A stretch of 64,000 nt of DNA from Blasia pusilla. Taxonomy: Eukaryota; Marchantiophyta; Marchantiopsida; Blasiales. The notes under the pieces are model-generated. The model was given only the letters and a program-made list of their open reading frames with translations, was not told where the DNA came from and ran no database searches. The stretch covers positions 34,224,001 through 34,288,000 of the forward strand of contig CM114272.1 of assembly GCA_050084515.1 (NCBI GenBank). Reading direction: 5' to 3'. Shown piece after piece: positions 1-11,219 of this stretch (positions within the stretch are counted from its first letter, which is position 1; each line of letters starts with the position of its first letter). A program made the translations under genes and the position numbers.

Positions 1-278
1 ATATGAGTAACGAACTAGTTATCATCTGCTCACCCACCCACGCACCCACCGAGCTTCGAATTGTTCTTGCAGATCATATCCACATACAACTCAAAATAAA
101 TCAAGGCAGAAGTGAATGTTAATTAGCAGCAGAAGGCAGTTTTCATAGTATCCCAAGACCTGAATTTGATTGCAAGGCATCGTCTCCAGAAATAGAAGGA
201 CGACAAAAGAAAATCCACAGAAAGTGTTGTACTGCCGTGGGCCGGGTATCCACTGCCAGTACACATATGTGTACGCAC
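1..278 (-). other. Probable intron of the PHO1-like gene
   Basis: Directly after the exon ending at 279 the minus strand reads GTGCGTAC, a donor. No convincing continuation of the EXS domain is seen in the remaining 278 bases, so the next exon probably lies outside the window. A weak hydrophobic reading exists on the minus strand near 140-270 but it does not align well with the family. Confidence 0.5.
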
Positions 279-3200
279 CTGAATATTGGAAAGATTGTCT
301 TAACGTAAGTGTTTTGATTGTGTTCGTCTTTCAGAGTGTAATCGACTGAAGTGGGTGAAATGTACTTGGGAAGCATGACATGCACAAGCACAGCAAAAAC
401 GCCAAATAAGGCCAACGACCCTCCACTGAAAAGACCTGCAGCACAAAAAAGTCCACACGAAGTTCTCAAGGTCTTGAAGCTCTCGCTCAAAACTCGGTGA
501 CATTTCCTTCGATGTGACTAATACTCTTGGCAAAGAACAGTGTTTGTCTCTGGTCTGTCTCGAATCTCCAATAACTTCTACGAAGCACTCCTACCGAATG
601 ACAAGAGAAGAATGAAGTACCCAAAATGAAGGTGACCGTGTGAGACGCCTTTTTCTGCTGGGGCCTTAGACTCATCATAGCTTTTTGGCGATCGTACTTG
701 GCAAAGTAATTGGTGAAAAGTGTCTCCACCTTCTCCATCAGCTTGACGACCTGCACCCGTGCATGCATGTACATTTGCAGACGTTTGATTTGGTGACGAT
801 TTCTCAGGGTAATTTAATTGTTTGGAGATCAAAACCATGCTGCAATGGTAGCTGAATCTTGCGATTGACGATGCAGCTGCAGATGGTGGGAATTCTAGGA
901 CCAAGAATGAAGCAAGTACATTTCAAGGACAGTGGGATGTTCGTAGCTTACCCTATCAGACGTATTGAAGTAAGATGCTTCAACAGCTTTCAGGTAGGTG
1001 CTCGATACCGATGCACGATGCCCCGAAACCTGTTCGAAGAAGGAAGTTGCAGTCACCGAGGGTTAGCACATTGACTAATTCTTAATGATCTTCATAATTA
1101 ATCCGCACAAACATATGGCAAATAAATTTTATGGCGTCGAAGTTTCTCTACTTCGGCCTCCTATCCCCTCAACAATCCAGGAGTAGGTCTAGATCAGCGT
1201 GACAGTGTCCATGAACCATTTCAGAAGGAGCACGTTTTCTCTGAAGATCAGATTACAAAGCCATCAGAACTGGTAACTAACTGTGGGTGTGGGAAATTCA
1301 ACGCCTAAATTTGAATTGCAACAATCTTACAGTACGCTCGACGATCAGCCAAGAGTGTCTTCAGACCTTGTCATGCTTTTTGAGGATCTTGGCGAAAGCG
1401 ACCATGTTCAATGAGCTGCCAGAATTAGAAACATTGTACCAGTTTCAGCATAGCTACAGATGACGATGTGGGCTTGAAATCTGTCCTATCGAATTAACCG
1501 TAATGTGAGGAACGATTTATTCTCATCAGGAGTACGACTCGAAAGCATGAGAAGTCACAGCTCCAGAATGTATGGGTAGATGATCAGCCCCAAAATTTCT
1601 TCAATACTGTGATTTGTAAACCCATGAATGTCAAAGAAAGGAGTCGGTTGACGAGAAAGACCGGATGCGAACTGATCGATGTGCACCTGTAGCTCTTGAG
1701 CATGTTGAGCCCACGATAGTATTCGACAAAGGCTGTGCGGAGCATTTTCTCTGCCATAGCTATCTTCTTTTTTCTTCCAGATAAGCTCCATATTTCGGCC
1801 TCTTTGTTGTACAAGTTCCGCCTTTTCGCTGTCACATTCTTGCCCATCGGCCTCTGGGAGATCAGAGGAGAGATGGCCGCGCTGGGAGTGGACAAAGACA
1901 TATTCATCTTCATCAATGTCATATGTGGCCCTGTTGCCATTATGCAGTGCAAATCTTGCCCACGCTCAAAACCATTCTTCGATCGGGACCCATCAACAAT
2001 GTCATCTGCTTGCTCTTTAAGAGGCGAACATTCTGGAATCGGAGCAACAGCTCCGAATTCTACGGTCCTGGGAACGCGATTTGAGTTGGGGATGCTGTCA
2101 TCATCGGTATCGGAGTCCTCATCCATGTCCGCTGCATCTGATACTCCTGCCTCCAAATCTGCAGAGACCACCACCACAAATTCGCGTCAAAGACAGAAGC
2201 AGCTTGCAATGAGCTTCAAAATTAGTGATGGGCTAGAGGTCTACTCTCCTAACTGATCGCGCATGAATACCGACGTGGAGTAGCCCTCGATGGCAAACGA
2301 GAAGCTGTGGAATTGGTGGGGAAACGATTAAAGTTGTTGGTTGGCGTACCAACAGATGGGTACGACTGGAGATCGCTCTCGAAATCGAGACACTCATCGG
2401 ATGTGTCCTTGGATTCGGAAACTGAGCGAGTGGATACGATGGAGATCTTCGAAGTCGCAAGCGATGGCAACGAACGGGACTCATACCAAGAAGTTGGCTC
2501 TTGAGAATCCTCATAGCCTTTTCGCATTTCCACAAAAGATTGCATTTGCTTCTCGAGAACGGCAGCATGATCTACGAAATCTTTCTCTTTGCTCCTGTAG
2601 AACTGATTCACCTTATTGAATTGGCGGTCCAGTCTGGACAAGAAGGATCTCTCTGAGTCGAGATGGCCGAAAGGCTCAAGCAGCAGTGTTTCATACACCT
2701 CGTGCGATTCATCCCCCTCCAGTTTATGTAGCTCCACCTGCATACGCCATTTTCAGATATCACCCTCACGACTTCGAAGGGGATCGAAGTCATTCAACCA
2801 AGACCTAAGGGTCGACATAGGTACCTTCTACGGGTAGAGACAAAGGCCAGCTTTTCAGAGCATCATTTCTTGCCGGGTCCTGGGGTTCTAGCTGAATACC
2901 TTGAAAGTTGCGAAATCTAGTTATCTGTCACTATGAAAGTCTGGAAGTCGTTCGAATGAAAAACCCTGAGAAGAATAATTCCATAGGCCCGAAGTTGATT
3001 CCGTGGCTTCGAACAAAACAGAACCGACTGAGCCCTTACAGTAGCCGTTTTCCAGACTTCAGGATTGCTAGATCTAGACTTACCATACGGACCAAGATAC
3101 GGTACCTATAGATCCATTAGTAGTTAAATATGGTCAGGCTAGATTCGGGAGAAGTATGAAAGTGAATCGCAAGAGTAGGGAAACTAGACCCAGCTCCCTT

Positions 3201-3841
3201 GGTTTGGACAGACTACTTCTAGATTCTAGAACCTATGGTCAAACAAGAGGTATGACATTAATTAGTCACTCAGTATTCCTAGTCTTTTCTTCTTTGAGAA
3301 CTCCTAGCCCAAAGTCGATTTCTCTGAAACTTGAGAGAATTTTATTCTTGCATGATCCGTTGCATCCAAAGTAAGCGAGGGTTATGACTTCCAGCGAGTG
3401 AGAGGATTAAAAATCTAGACATATATAGCTCTCGAGATATGCGGGCAAGTGAGAATTTTGCAATCGCACACGCACTTGAATGACATCTCTCGCTGCTCGT
3501 GAGGTTCTCAAAGATTTGTTCTTGATAGCGTGAGCAGCATGGCCGGTGAGAGCCACGAACGATTCCTGCATTCGATTGAGGCTGGAAGCGCTGCTGGAAC
3601 TTGGCGGGCATCCAACTTCGATCTCCGTGGACTTGAGAGCCGGTCCTGAATCTTGTTCATAATTTGCGAAGAAGTTCGGTCCAGCTCGGAACGATTGCGA
3701 CCAGCTATCTTGAGACTTTCTCGGCAGTTGCTGGGTAGCCTTAATTCGCTTCAGATCCTTCTTTAAGTATTTGTAGTTCATATAGGCTGGTCTCCATTCC
3801 GCCACCAACTGCCCTTCCAACTGTTTCGAAAACTTCACCAT
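279..3841 (-). CDS. PHO1: PHO1-like phosphate exporter (SPX-EXS protein), 5' seven exons, partial
   Basis: PHO1 proteins export inorganic phosphate; an N-terminal SPX domain senses inositol pyrophosphates and a C-terminal EXS membrane domain transports. I read seven exons on the minus strand: 3841-3476, 2737-2350, 2158-1687, 1415-1367, 1029-952, 750-621 and 435-279, all with GT/AG junctions and matching phases, giving about 546 residues without a stop. Exon 1 begins [20 protein letters not shown], the typical SPX start; exon 2 holds the SPX helix [18 protein letters not shown]; exon 3 has an acidic linker and [16 protein letters not shown]; exon 4 gives [16 protein letters not shown]; exon 5 [12 protein letters not shown]; exon 6 [20 protein letters not shown]; exon 7 the first hydrophobic segment ([15 protein letters not shown]). 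An in-frame ATG at 3865 would add eight residues; 3841 is preferred by family comparison. The EXS domain lies beyond the left edge. Exon 2 could use another donor at 2270, but only the 2349 donor keeps frame. Confidence 0.9.
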
Positions 3842-4708
3842 CGCCCTCCTCTCCGAACCCAACAAGCTAAAAAATCAGCACTCCATCACGCGTCCTCCGA
3901 TTCTGGTTCCTTTTTCCAACGATTGCGAGACTACTTCAGGAATCTGTCCAGACCCAAATATTAATTTTTCCATCAAAAAACCTATACTAAATGATCAACA
4001 GATGCAATCGTCTCTTCCAATCCCCACCTACAGGTCAGTAACTCTAGCAGTAGACATATTCGGCATCAGATGCTCCGTTTCGAGGTCCTTCATAAAAATT
4101 GTCAGAAGTATCTCAGAGCTGACCATTTACAACAGTCGAATCCGATTCGTTTCAACTGTGCTCTGCAGCAGTCGGCCCATTTGTGGCATGCATCTTCAAG
4201 TTTAGTGCCCCACCTCATCGCGGAAGAGCTGGTGTGACACATGAGCTCAAAGTACCAGGATGTATAAGCGCAACTGATATGCATGCATGCGGATTCGAAA
4301 TCAAATTCGAACCAGCATGCGATTACAAAGGATAGATCTCGAGAGCTCTTGACAAAAGCGTCACAGAGCAAGCTTCCTTCCAACCAGCGAGGACATTATT
4401 CACCCACATCTTTTGCTGCTAGGTCCATCTCTACACGCACACTTTACCTTGCTGCTGATGCTGACACCTTTTCACGCATCCTTACTCAGTTTCGACACTC
4501 GATCTACAAATACATGTAGCTAGAGCTCAGAAGATCGACAGAGAGAGGAAGAGAGAGAGAGTGAAAGAACGAAATGACTTTTGGTCCAAGGGACGAGAGA
4601 GAGGGAGGGAAAGAGAATGAGTTATTGCCCACGGGGTACCAAGAGGGCCACCGGACTTAGTTTTGCTAGTTGACAGTCGATCTCAACTGCATGCAAAAAG
4701 CCCTCAAA

Positions 4709-4711
<3 letters not shown>
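3842..4711. promoter_or_regulatory. Upstream flank / 5' UTR region of the PHO1-like gene
   Basis: This is the sequence immediately upstream of the PHO1 start codon (minus strand). It contains no convincing coding ORF. I looked for a P1BS phosphate-starvation element (GNATATNC) and saw no exact match in the readable flank. The CT-rich strand orientation toward the gene is common in plant 5' UTRs. Transcription start cannot be placed. Confidence 0.35.

Positions 4712-4774
<63 letters not shown>
4712..4774. repeat. (GA)n / (CT)n microsatellite
   Basis: About 31 uninterrupted GA dinucleotides, followed by imperfect GTGAGA units to about 4790. It lies about 0.9 kb upstream of the PHO1 start codon, with CT on the gene's sense strand. 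The apparent serine/leucine ORFs across it are artefacts of the repeat. Confidence 0.97.
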
Positions 4775-4777
<3 letters not shown>

Positions 4778-4787
4778 GAGTGAGTGA

Positions 4788-7700
4788 GTGCGTGAATTAT
4801 CGAAGCATTGCAAGACATGTATAGTCGACTGGGGTGGCAGGAGGAAGCGGAGGAAACAGAAAGAGAGCGAAAGTGGTGTGAGCGGAAATGGCGGTTGTTC
4901 GCATTCCTCCTGTTCGAACCTGCCAGCGTACGACCCATTCCATATGCGCGGCCATCTATTCTCGCGTAGTACGTGGCTCACTTTGGGAAGCAGAGGCGAA
5001 CATTGTCTTGCGTGTTATATGACTCGCTTCGGTTTTGGATTATGGAAGCAGACGCCAACAACGTCGGAGGCCGATTCAGTCAGTACACAAAGCGAAGGCC
5101 GCGAGCTTTGTCCGCGTGTCAGGTCGCTAATGCCTCCCATGCGCGCCCGCGCGTGGCGATCATCGCGTGAGATGCGGCAGACGAATTCCCCTCAATCGAA
5201 CCGGAACTCGCCACTTCACCCGGACCTGCGCAAGCGCACACCCGGCAGATGCCATCTCCCAACATCCCTGTCCCGACGCTTTCATCACGAGATCTGCAGA
5301 TTCTCGTCCAATTCCGAAGCTATAAGCACAAGATCCCACTTGGAGTCAACCTCGAGTTTCCTAGTCTCTCGCATCCCACGGATTCTTTCGTTTGCCCCAA
5401 TGCCCCCTCAGTGCGCACGTGGAGGTCGTCTTGTCGATAGGCAGAGCGATCCGTCGGACTCGAAACCGGGGGTGGATCTCCAAGCGCACGGCTCCGAATA
5501 TGAGGCCAACGCGTGTCTCCGCGCAAGAATCCGAAGTGTGTGCTTGCTTCCGCGCTCTACGATTCAACCAAAATTAGAACCGTCACCGGATTTAGCCTAT
5601 AAAGATTCATGAGCTCCATCTCGAAGCTGGCCTACTGGAAACTACTCGGCTGTCCGGATCCTGCATTTGGCCTGGGAGCAGGAGACTTGACGCTTCGGTC
5701 AATCACAAGGACGCTTGTGTGCCGGGAAGTCCTGAAATCCGGACGGTGATCCTTGAGCGCTCAAACATGAGTACGGGTTTATGCCCAAGATTGACGGTTC
5801 GGCCTTCAACCGATCCCTGTTCCGAGTATGGGTTGAAACTACCTCCACCGCATCTGTCAAGCTAGTCGACGCGGGAAATCTTGATGCATGAAAATGTCGT
5901 TGGAAATTGGAAGTCGAGCCAACAGCCGCTCAACAGGAGATGGACTAAGCATCCGAGTCTGGTTTAATTGAAACGGTTGAGAACCGACAATACTTCTCGC
6001 AAAGTCGTGTGAGGCGGACGGGCGATACCTGAAGGCGAAGCACTTGGATTTCATCGTTTGTGCAGTCCCTCACGGCTGTGATTGCGTCCGGACATCCGCT
6101 ACTGTGTCCATCACGGCACCTGCTCCGGATCGTTTCGCATGTTGCTCGGGCTTTTGTTGCGCATGCATAACGCATGCGAAATTGGAGGATGAGTGAGGGT
6201 CCCCTCTCGAATCGCGGACCACTCGCCTCCTCGACCGCGGAGGCTTCGCAACAGTTCCATAGTCTCTGTGCGGGTTTGTTTGTAAACGAGACGATGGAAC
6301 TCCATATACAGTTCAAGTACTCCTTTCTTCGGGGTTCGGACAGGATCCCGGGTAGGAGCCTAGGAGCTGCACCGGTGCATGTGTGGACCTTTGGGATATA
6401 GGCAGGCATGTTGTGCGTAACAGCCGTGAAATCATCACATTGGGGAGGACCTGCAGAGCTCAGAGCATGTTAGGGCTGAAGGTTTAGTGAAGTCGAACGA
6501 TTTGCATGCTTGATTGACTGTTTTAGGGGTGTGGAGTTTTACCAGACACGGTTGCCATTGTAACTGCAAGCGCAATCGCGCGAGTCAAAGATTCAGATTC
6601 CGTGAGCTTGCAGCGGCAATGCTAGCGAGAGTTCACAATTGAAGAAATTGAGCTTTGCGGTTTGGTTTTGGCCAAACACCTAGTGTTTTGGAGCCGGGAG
6701 TTTCAATTGAAATCTCTTGGTCATGGAACCACCGCGCTCTTATCTAGATCTGTGCCTCATAGTGTCTACGACTTTCACTCATCTACAGGAAACAGAATTC
6801 AATCTCATTGCTAGAAATCGGGAGAGTTCCATTTCCGCAACCGTAGGGAGATTGAAAAATTTCCCCCGCGAGACCATTGGGTTTTCGAGAGGGGCCGGCA
6901 GGCATTTGGGTTCCCGAGAACCAAGCGATGAATATCATCGAGCATGAGCTTATTATCTGTGGGTAATAAGGATCGGATTTCTCGTGACGTTCAGATCGTC
7001 TGGACCGGACAACGACTGCGTGGCTCCTTGCATTCGTTTGCAAGCACAGGAATCAGATACGCGACGCCCACGAACACTAGATTGCGTGAGTGCACAACCC
7101 TGCAACATTGAGCCAACTATGTGTCGAACGAAATTGAATATGACCTTTCACAGAGCGTTACATTCATTCTGAATCGGTTGCTGCTAATGTATGGACTTGC
7201 ATTGTTTACGTCTGTCAATGAGAATAGTCCATACTCTGGTACGCAATTGATCGATGGTCCAGGTAGGATTCCTATTGTTTCCCAACATACATACGTGCCC
7301 GGAGATGCAGCCTTTGTTTATTACCAAGCCCCGGTAGCCTTCGGCCGAATCCATCGATCTCATCACGACTGGGAGATCCAAGGTCCCGATCTCTCGCCAC
7401 CAATGGATCCAAGCGTGTCGTGACCGATCCAGTCTTAAAAGCTCGTTCACAAACCCAACTGTGCGTGAGAAATGACCAATCCTCAATTAAATATTCCAGC
7501 AGTGATCTCGCAGCGAAGGAGATGTTTGGCTTTCATCCAAGCAGCAGATGTTGACAACGATTAGCCCATTTCTTCAGTGCTCTCTGGGATCTCGATGGAG
7601 GCCCACTCATGATGCACTCATTGCTGGAATATTTAATTGGGATTCCGATGCGCGCCGTGCACATTGACCGGATCCAGGGGAACTCCTCTCTAGTCAAGAC

Positions 7701-10224
7701 AAGTCAGAGCACTACCTTTCAAGCTCATGATTCCTTATGTCGGGGTCCCTAGTGCACCTCACTCACATAGCGCGACTCCCATACCTGTCCATTTAGCAAG
7801 TCTCATGACGCACAAGTACAAATTAGTTCTAGATGCATATACATATTATACATATGTCAAAGATGTGCTTATTGAGGCCCACATCGAGGTTTGCTAGTTT
7901 ATTTGGAAACGGTTGAAATTCTTTTCAGTGACGCCCGTCTCTCTTTTAATTTAACAATCTAGATCTGTAAGTTCCATTCTGACTTTCTGTCGCCACGAAA
8001 GAGTCGGAACATTCATTCGGGAGATTCAATTCTTCTTCCAGTCTTGTAACATTGTATTTCATTCACGTCTGAACTGCGGTGATCTCCAGTTTAGCACTAT
8101 GACCGTCTCTGCTTTCGGACTTCTCAAGACGATCGCCATTCGGAAATTCGAAACCTTCTCAAACCTCGTCGATGAGAGGACTCAATGTGAGAAGCCATTC
8201 CTAGCCTGCATGAATACATGCGTATCCTCGCGAATCGAAACGTCCTATCGGCTCAACGCATCCGAGTCTCCAAGAACCAAGAGACAACAAAGTGCCAACG
8301 TCCAGATCGATCGCTAGCTCTCTTGTAGCCCTCATCATTATGCAAAGCAAACAGGCCTCGCGTGGAATCTTCACTGTGCACGCTGAACTTTAACGAGCGC
8401 AAAGCCTAGCGAGAAGCGGTCCGGAGCTTCGCTGGGTCCAGAGACGAGCTGGAGCTGGAGATTCTTCACAACTGTCCTGTAGATCCTGAGGCAGCCGCGA
8501 TTGCTCTACCGTCGAGGGAGCAGTTGAGATTGAGAACATTTCATCTGTCTTTAGCTTAACAATAGAACTGGATTGCTCGAGAGATTATCATACCTTCAAC
8601 GCAACCGGGAAAGCGCAGCGAATTCGAGATGATTCAAGACCGACCCAATCGGATTCCTTATCCGTGCATGCCGTAGAGCTTGGGGAGCTGGTAGGTCCGT
8701 TTGCTCCAAAGCTAATTAAGCCTTTTTACTTTTGGACTCGAGATCCGGAAGGGCAACCAGCTCCAAACTTAGACAAATTCTCGAGTGTGGTCAGCCTAAC
8801 TCAACTGGATCAATACGAACGAATCCTAGCAACCATTGGGAGGCAACATTGACATTCCCTCTCGATTAGGATAAACCTGTTCAAGAAAATATCGAAACTT
8901 TCTAGATGTGCTGATTGGTGTCGTCCACGTGCGTCTCGGTCTAGATCCAGATATTGACACAGTCCACCCCTGCCCAAAACAACCTTAGCTGCTTTGCGGC
9001 TCCTTCTACGTTGTCCCTTCGATTTTCGAAAGGGCCGGGGCCAAATAGGAGTGTAACGAGAACGCGTTGGGTCTGAATGCGTGTGTCAATTCTCTCCATC
9101 ACCCTCAAAAGTAGCTTCTCCGACAGCAATTATGGAAACAAACTATAGCTATGGAAGCACGACTAACATGGGACCACGTAGACGCGAGTTCGTGTTAGAC
9201 GTAGCTAAGAAGTCAGTTTCCAACGAGATGAAGCAGGTCTATCCAGAAGCTTTAATTTATAGGAAAGATCTTGTCAGAAGTGAGATTGCATCATGAACAA
9301 ACACAACATGTAGCTACTTCATGAAAATGGTTTGCCTCTTTAAACACGATAGTGTAGAAGAATAGCCTGTGTGGAGCACACATCAAAACCATCCCGGCCT
9401 GGATTTCTTTTAATCACCTGCAGCTCTGCGAACCAGTGAAACCACAGTCCTATAATCCCAATCCTCTAGTCGAGCTAGCCAGCTTAGGTTTGTAGTGGAG
9501 GCCTCGAGGAGGTCCTCTATACACTGGTGAACTTCAAAACCACAACAGCAATGGAAGATATATGTGCTGGAGATGATGAAAAGTCTGGGGAGACTCATGC
9601 AGATTATAACTGTAGGTACGTATCTCTTCGTTTCACATCAGCAGTTTCTTGATTCATGAATGTTCAGTGACCTCCGTGGTTTGTCCGTCAAGGATGGTTA
9701 GAGTAACAGTTCTTGGTGTTAGTTACTTCATGGTTCCTACTGGTCGATTGATCAACCAGCACGAGGCATCAAAGGATGTCGCAAATTTCCAGCGAAGGAT
9801 AAATGAACTGATCCATGCGGAAAACGATGAGAGCTGTAGGAATGGTTCGCGTTTTACAGACCTTCTCCGTACACCTTCGGCGTTCTCTGTTGAACAGATT
9901 TGAAGGCTGAGTGACTCGAAGAACGTAAGAAGCAAAGCTGACCGTATTGCTCCTGTCAGTGCAAAAAGAATTGGAGAGATTTTTCGAGTGTCGCACAATA
10001 CCATTGACCACGAAAACCCCCGGACCACAGCATAAAAGCATATACGACTGTACACATATGACGGATATGTGATTCGGGATTCGGTCGTCAACCGATAAGG
10101 GATTCTGTCCGTGGGCACGTCTATCTTCGTCGAATCCGTCCACTGAACGGGAAAGGAAATAAACTACATGTGTGAGCCACGTTTCCAAGAGCCAATCCAC
10201 AGGTATCCCCATCGAGGTTTCCGC
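4788..10224. other. Intergenic DNA without a recognised gene
   Basis: A 274-codon open frame exists on the plus strand at 4788-5612, but its composition (Arg/Ser/Pro-rich, no domain) and location in GC-rich DNA suggest chance. ORFs at 8099-8317, 8664-8852 and 9081-9296 (plus) and 5945-6409 and 9769-10236 (minus) match nothing I know. Apart from the inverted repeat near 7.5 kb I see no repeat structure. Small plant genes or RNAs cannot be excluded. Confidence 0.4.
7484..7639. repeat. 18-bp inverted repeat with ~120-bp spacer
   Basis: Positions 7484-7501 (CAATTAAATATTCCAGCA) are exactly reverse-complemented at 7622-7639. The spacer is unrelated sequence. This could be a small non-autonomous element or a hairpin-forming RNA. 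No target duplication is obvious. Confidence 0.6.
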
Positions 10225-10322
10225 AGAGTTTACCAAGCCACATGAACATATTAAGCGCTTAATATATACATGTAGAGTTTACCGAGCCACATGAACATAT
10301 TAAGCGCTTAATATATACATGT
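10225..10322. repeat. Two tandem 49-bp repeats, each with an 18-bp perfect palindrome
   Basis: Units 10225-10273 and 10274-10322 differ by about one base. Each contains the perfect palindrome ATATTAAGCGCTTAATAT (10248-10265 and 10297-10314). The near identity means a recent duplication. The palindrome could bind a dimeric protein or simply promote slippage. Confidence 0.9.
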
Positions 10323-10375
10323 AGACGCGCTCATCCCGATGATTTCGGTCCACTAGATGAGAACAATGGAATGTT

Positions 10376-10681
10376 TCACGTTTGTTTTGGAGCGCCTCCT
10401 CCTCTTCCACCTCCATTCCCGAGGTTCTGGCCTGGTGCTCCGCAATGATGAGCCCCCTTTAGTTTTCTCGAGTCTCCCTCAACTTCTCGATTCCACTTGA
10501 GTTTTCTGTTTTTTGGGTAGGCTTTCTCTTTATTCAACGATGCACTCGTTTTTATCTTCCATATCTGATCAGCTCCCACACATGCCGGGTCGGTGGGCTC
10601 CAACAGGACGTGGATTGAGGTTTGAGTTTTTCGAGTGACACTCACAAAACAAACGAGGAGGAAAAAGACCACAGATCTCAC
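10376..10681 (-). CDS. Possible small secreted peptide precursor, 101 aa
   Basis: The minus-strand ORF starts MRSVVFFLLVCFVSVTRK, which has the basic-hydrophobic shape of a signal peptide, and continues as a basic, Gly/Lys-rich chain ending GNGGGRGGGAPKQT. Two cysteines remain in the mature part. I recognise no family (not RALF, CLE or EPF by their usual motifs). No splice structure or promoter can be assigned beyond a weak TATA-like GTTATACC upstream near 10745. It may be a chance ORF. Confidence 0.3.
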   Translation of the reverse strand: MRSVVFFLLVCFVSVTRKTQTSIHVLLEPTDPACVGADQIWKIKTSASLNKEKAYPKNRKLKWNREVEGDSRKLKGAHHCGAPGQNLGNGGGRGGGAPKQT

Positions 10682-11156
10682 ACATTGAGTTTTAGTCGGC
10701 GTTGAACGACAGATCGCTGAAAGTGCTCACGCAAGGGGAAAGGTATAACAGATTTTTCCACGGATGTGAGGAGACTGAGAGGACGCCAAATTCATGGCAG
10801 ATCTTGTGGAGATCGAAAGGAGTAGCCGCTGGTGCCACACAAGAGGTGCTACCAAATGTAGATGGTAACCGAGAGGCGCACACACGAAGCTTTGAAGGAT
10901 TCCACTCCATCTTGGAGTCCGACCAGCATTGGGCCTGAGCCTGTCGTTTCAACGTCGTACTGATGGAGATTCGAGTTTGGAAATGAGGCCGATAATTGAT
11001 CCCTGCGCACATTGCAAACACATGATCTTTTTTTCTTTACGGGTGTGAAGGTAGTGATGAGAGTCATTTTGGGAGCCAGGTTGAGTGGACACCATCGTGA
11101 TTTGCGGATGTGCTGATTTGCTAAAATGGTAAACATTACCTTCACAATCTATTCTA

Positions 11157-11219
11157 ACTCGTCTTAGGAACATCATGAGAGTTCAATGATGTGAGATGAG
11201 TAAATCATCTAAGACGAGT
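11157..11219. repeat. 11-bp inverted repeat forming a 63-nt hairpin
   Basis: ACTCGTCTTAG at 11157-11167 is the reverse complement of CTAAGACGAGT at 11209-11219. Inside it, CATCATGA and CAATGATG give a weaker nested pairing. Function unknown. Confidence 0.55.

Noticed and set aside
1555-1791. Read-through of the PHO1 exon past 1687
   Set aside because: The exon ends at a GT donor at 1686, and the 49-bp exon at 1367-1415 restores the family sequence; the extra residues are intronic.
4622-4981. Serine/leucine-repeat ORFs on the minus strand
   Set aside because: They are direct translations of the (CT)n microsatellite.
3842-5600. P1BS phosphate-starvation element upstream of PHO1
   Set aside because: The near matches (for example CCATATGC near 4940) do not fit GNATATNC on either strand.
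4788-5612. 274-codon plus-strand ORF
   Set aside because: No domain, Arg/Ser-rich composition and position in a gene's upstream flank; likely an open frame by chance in GC-rich DNA.
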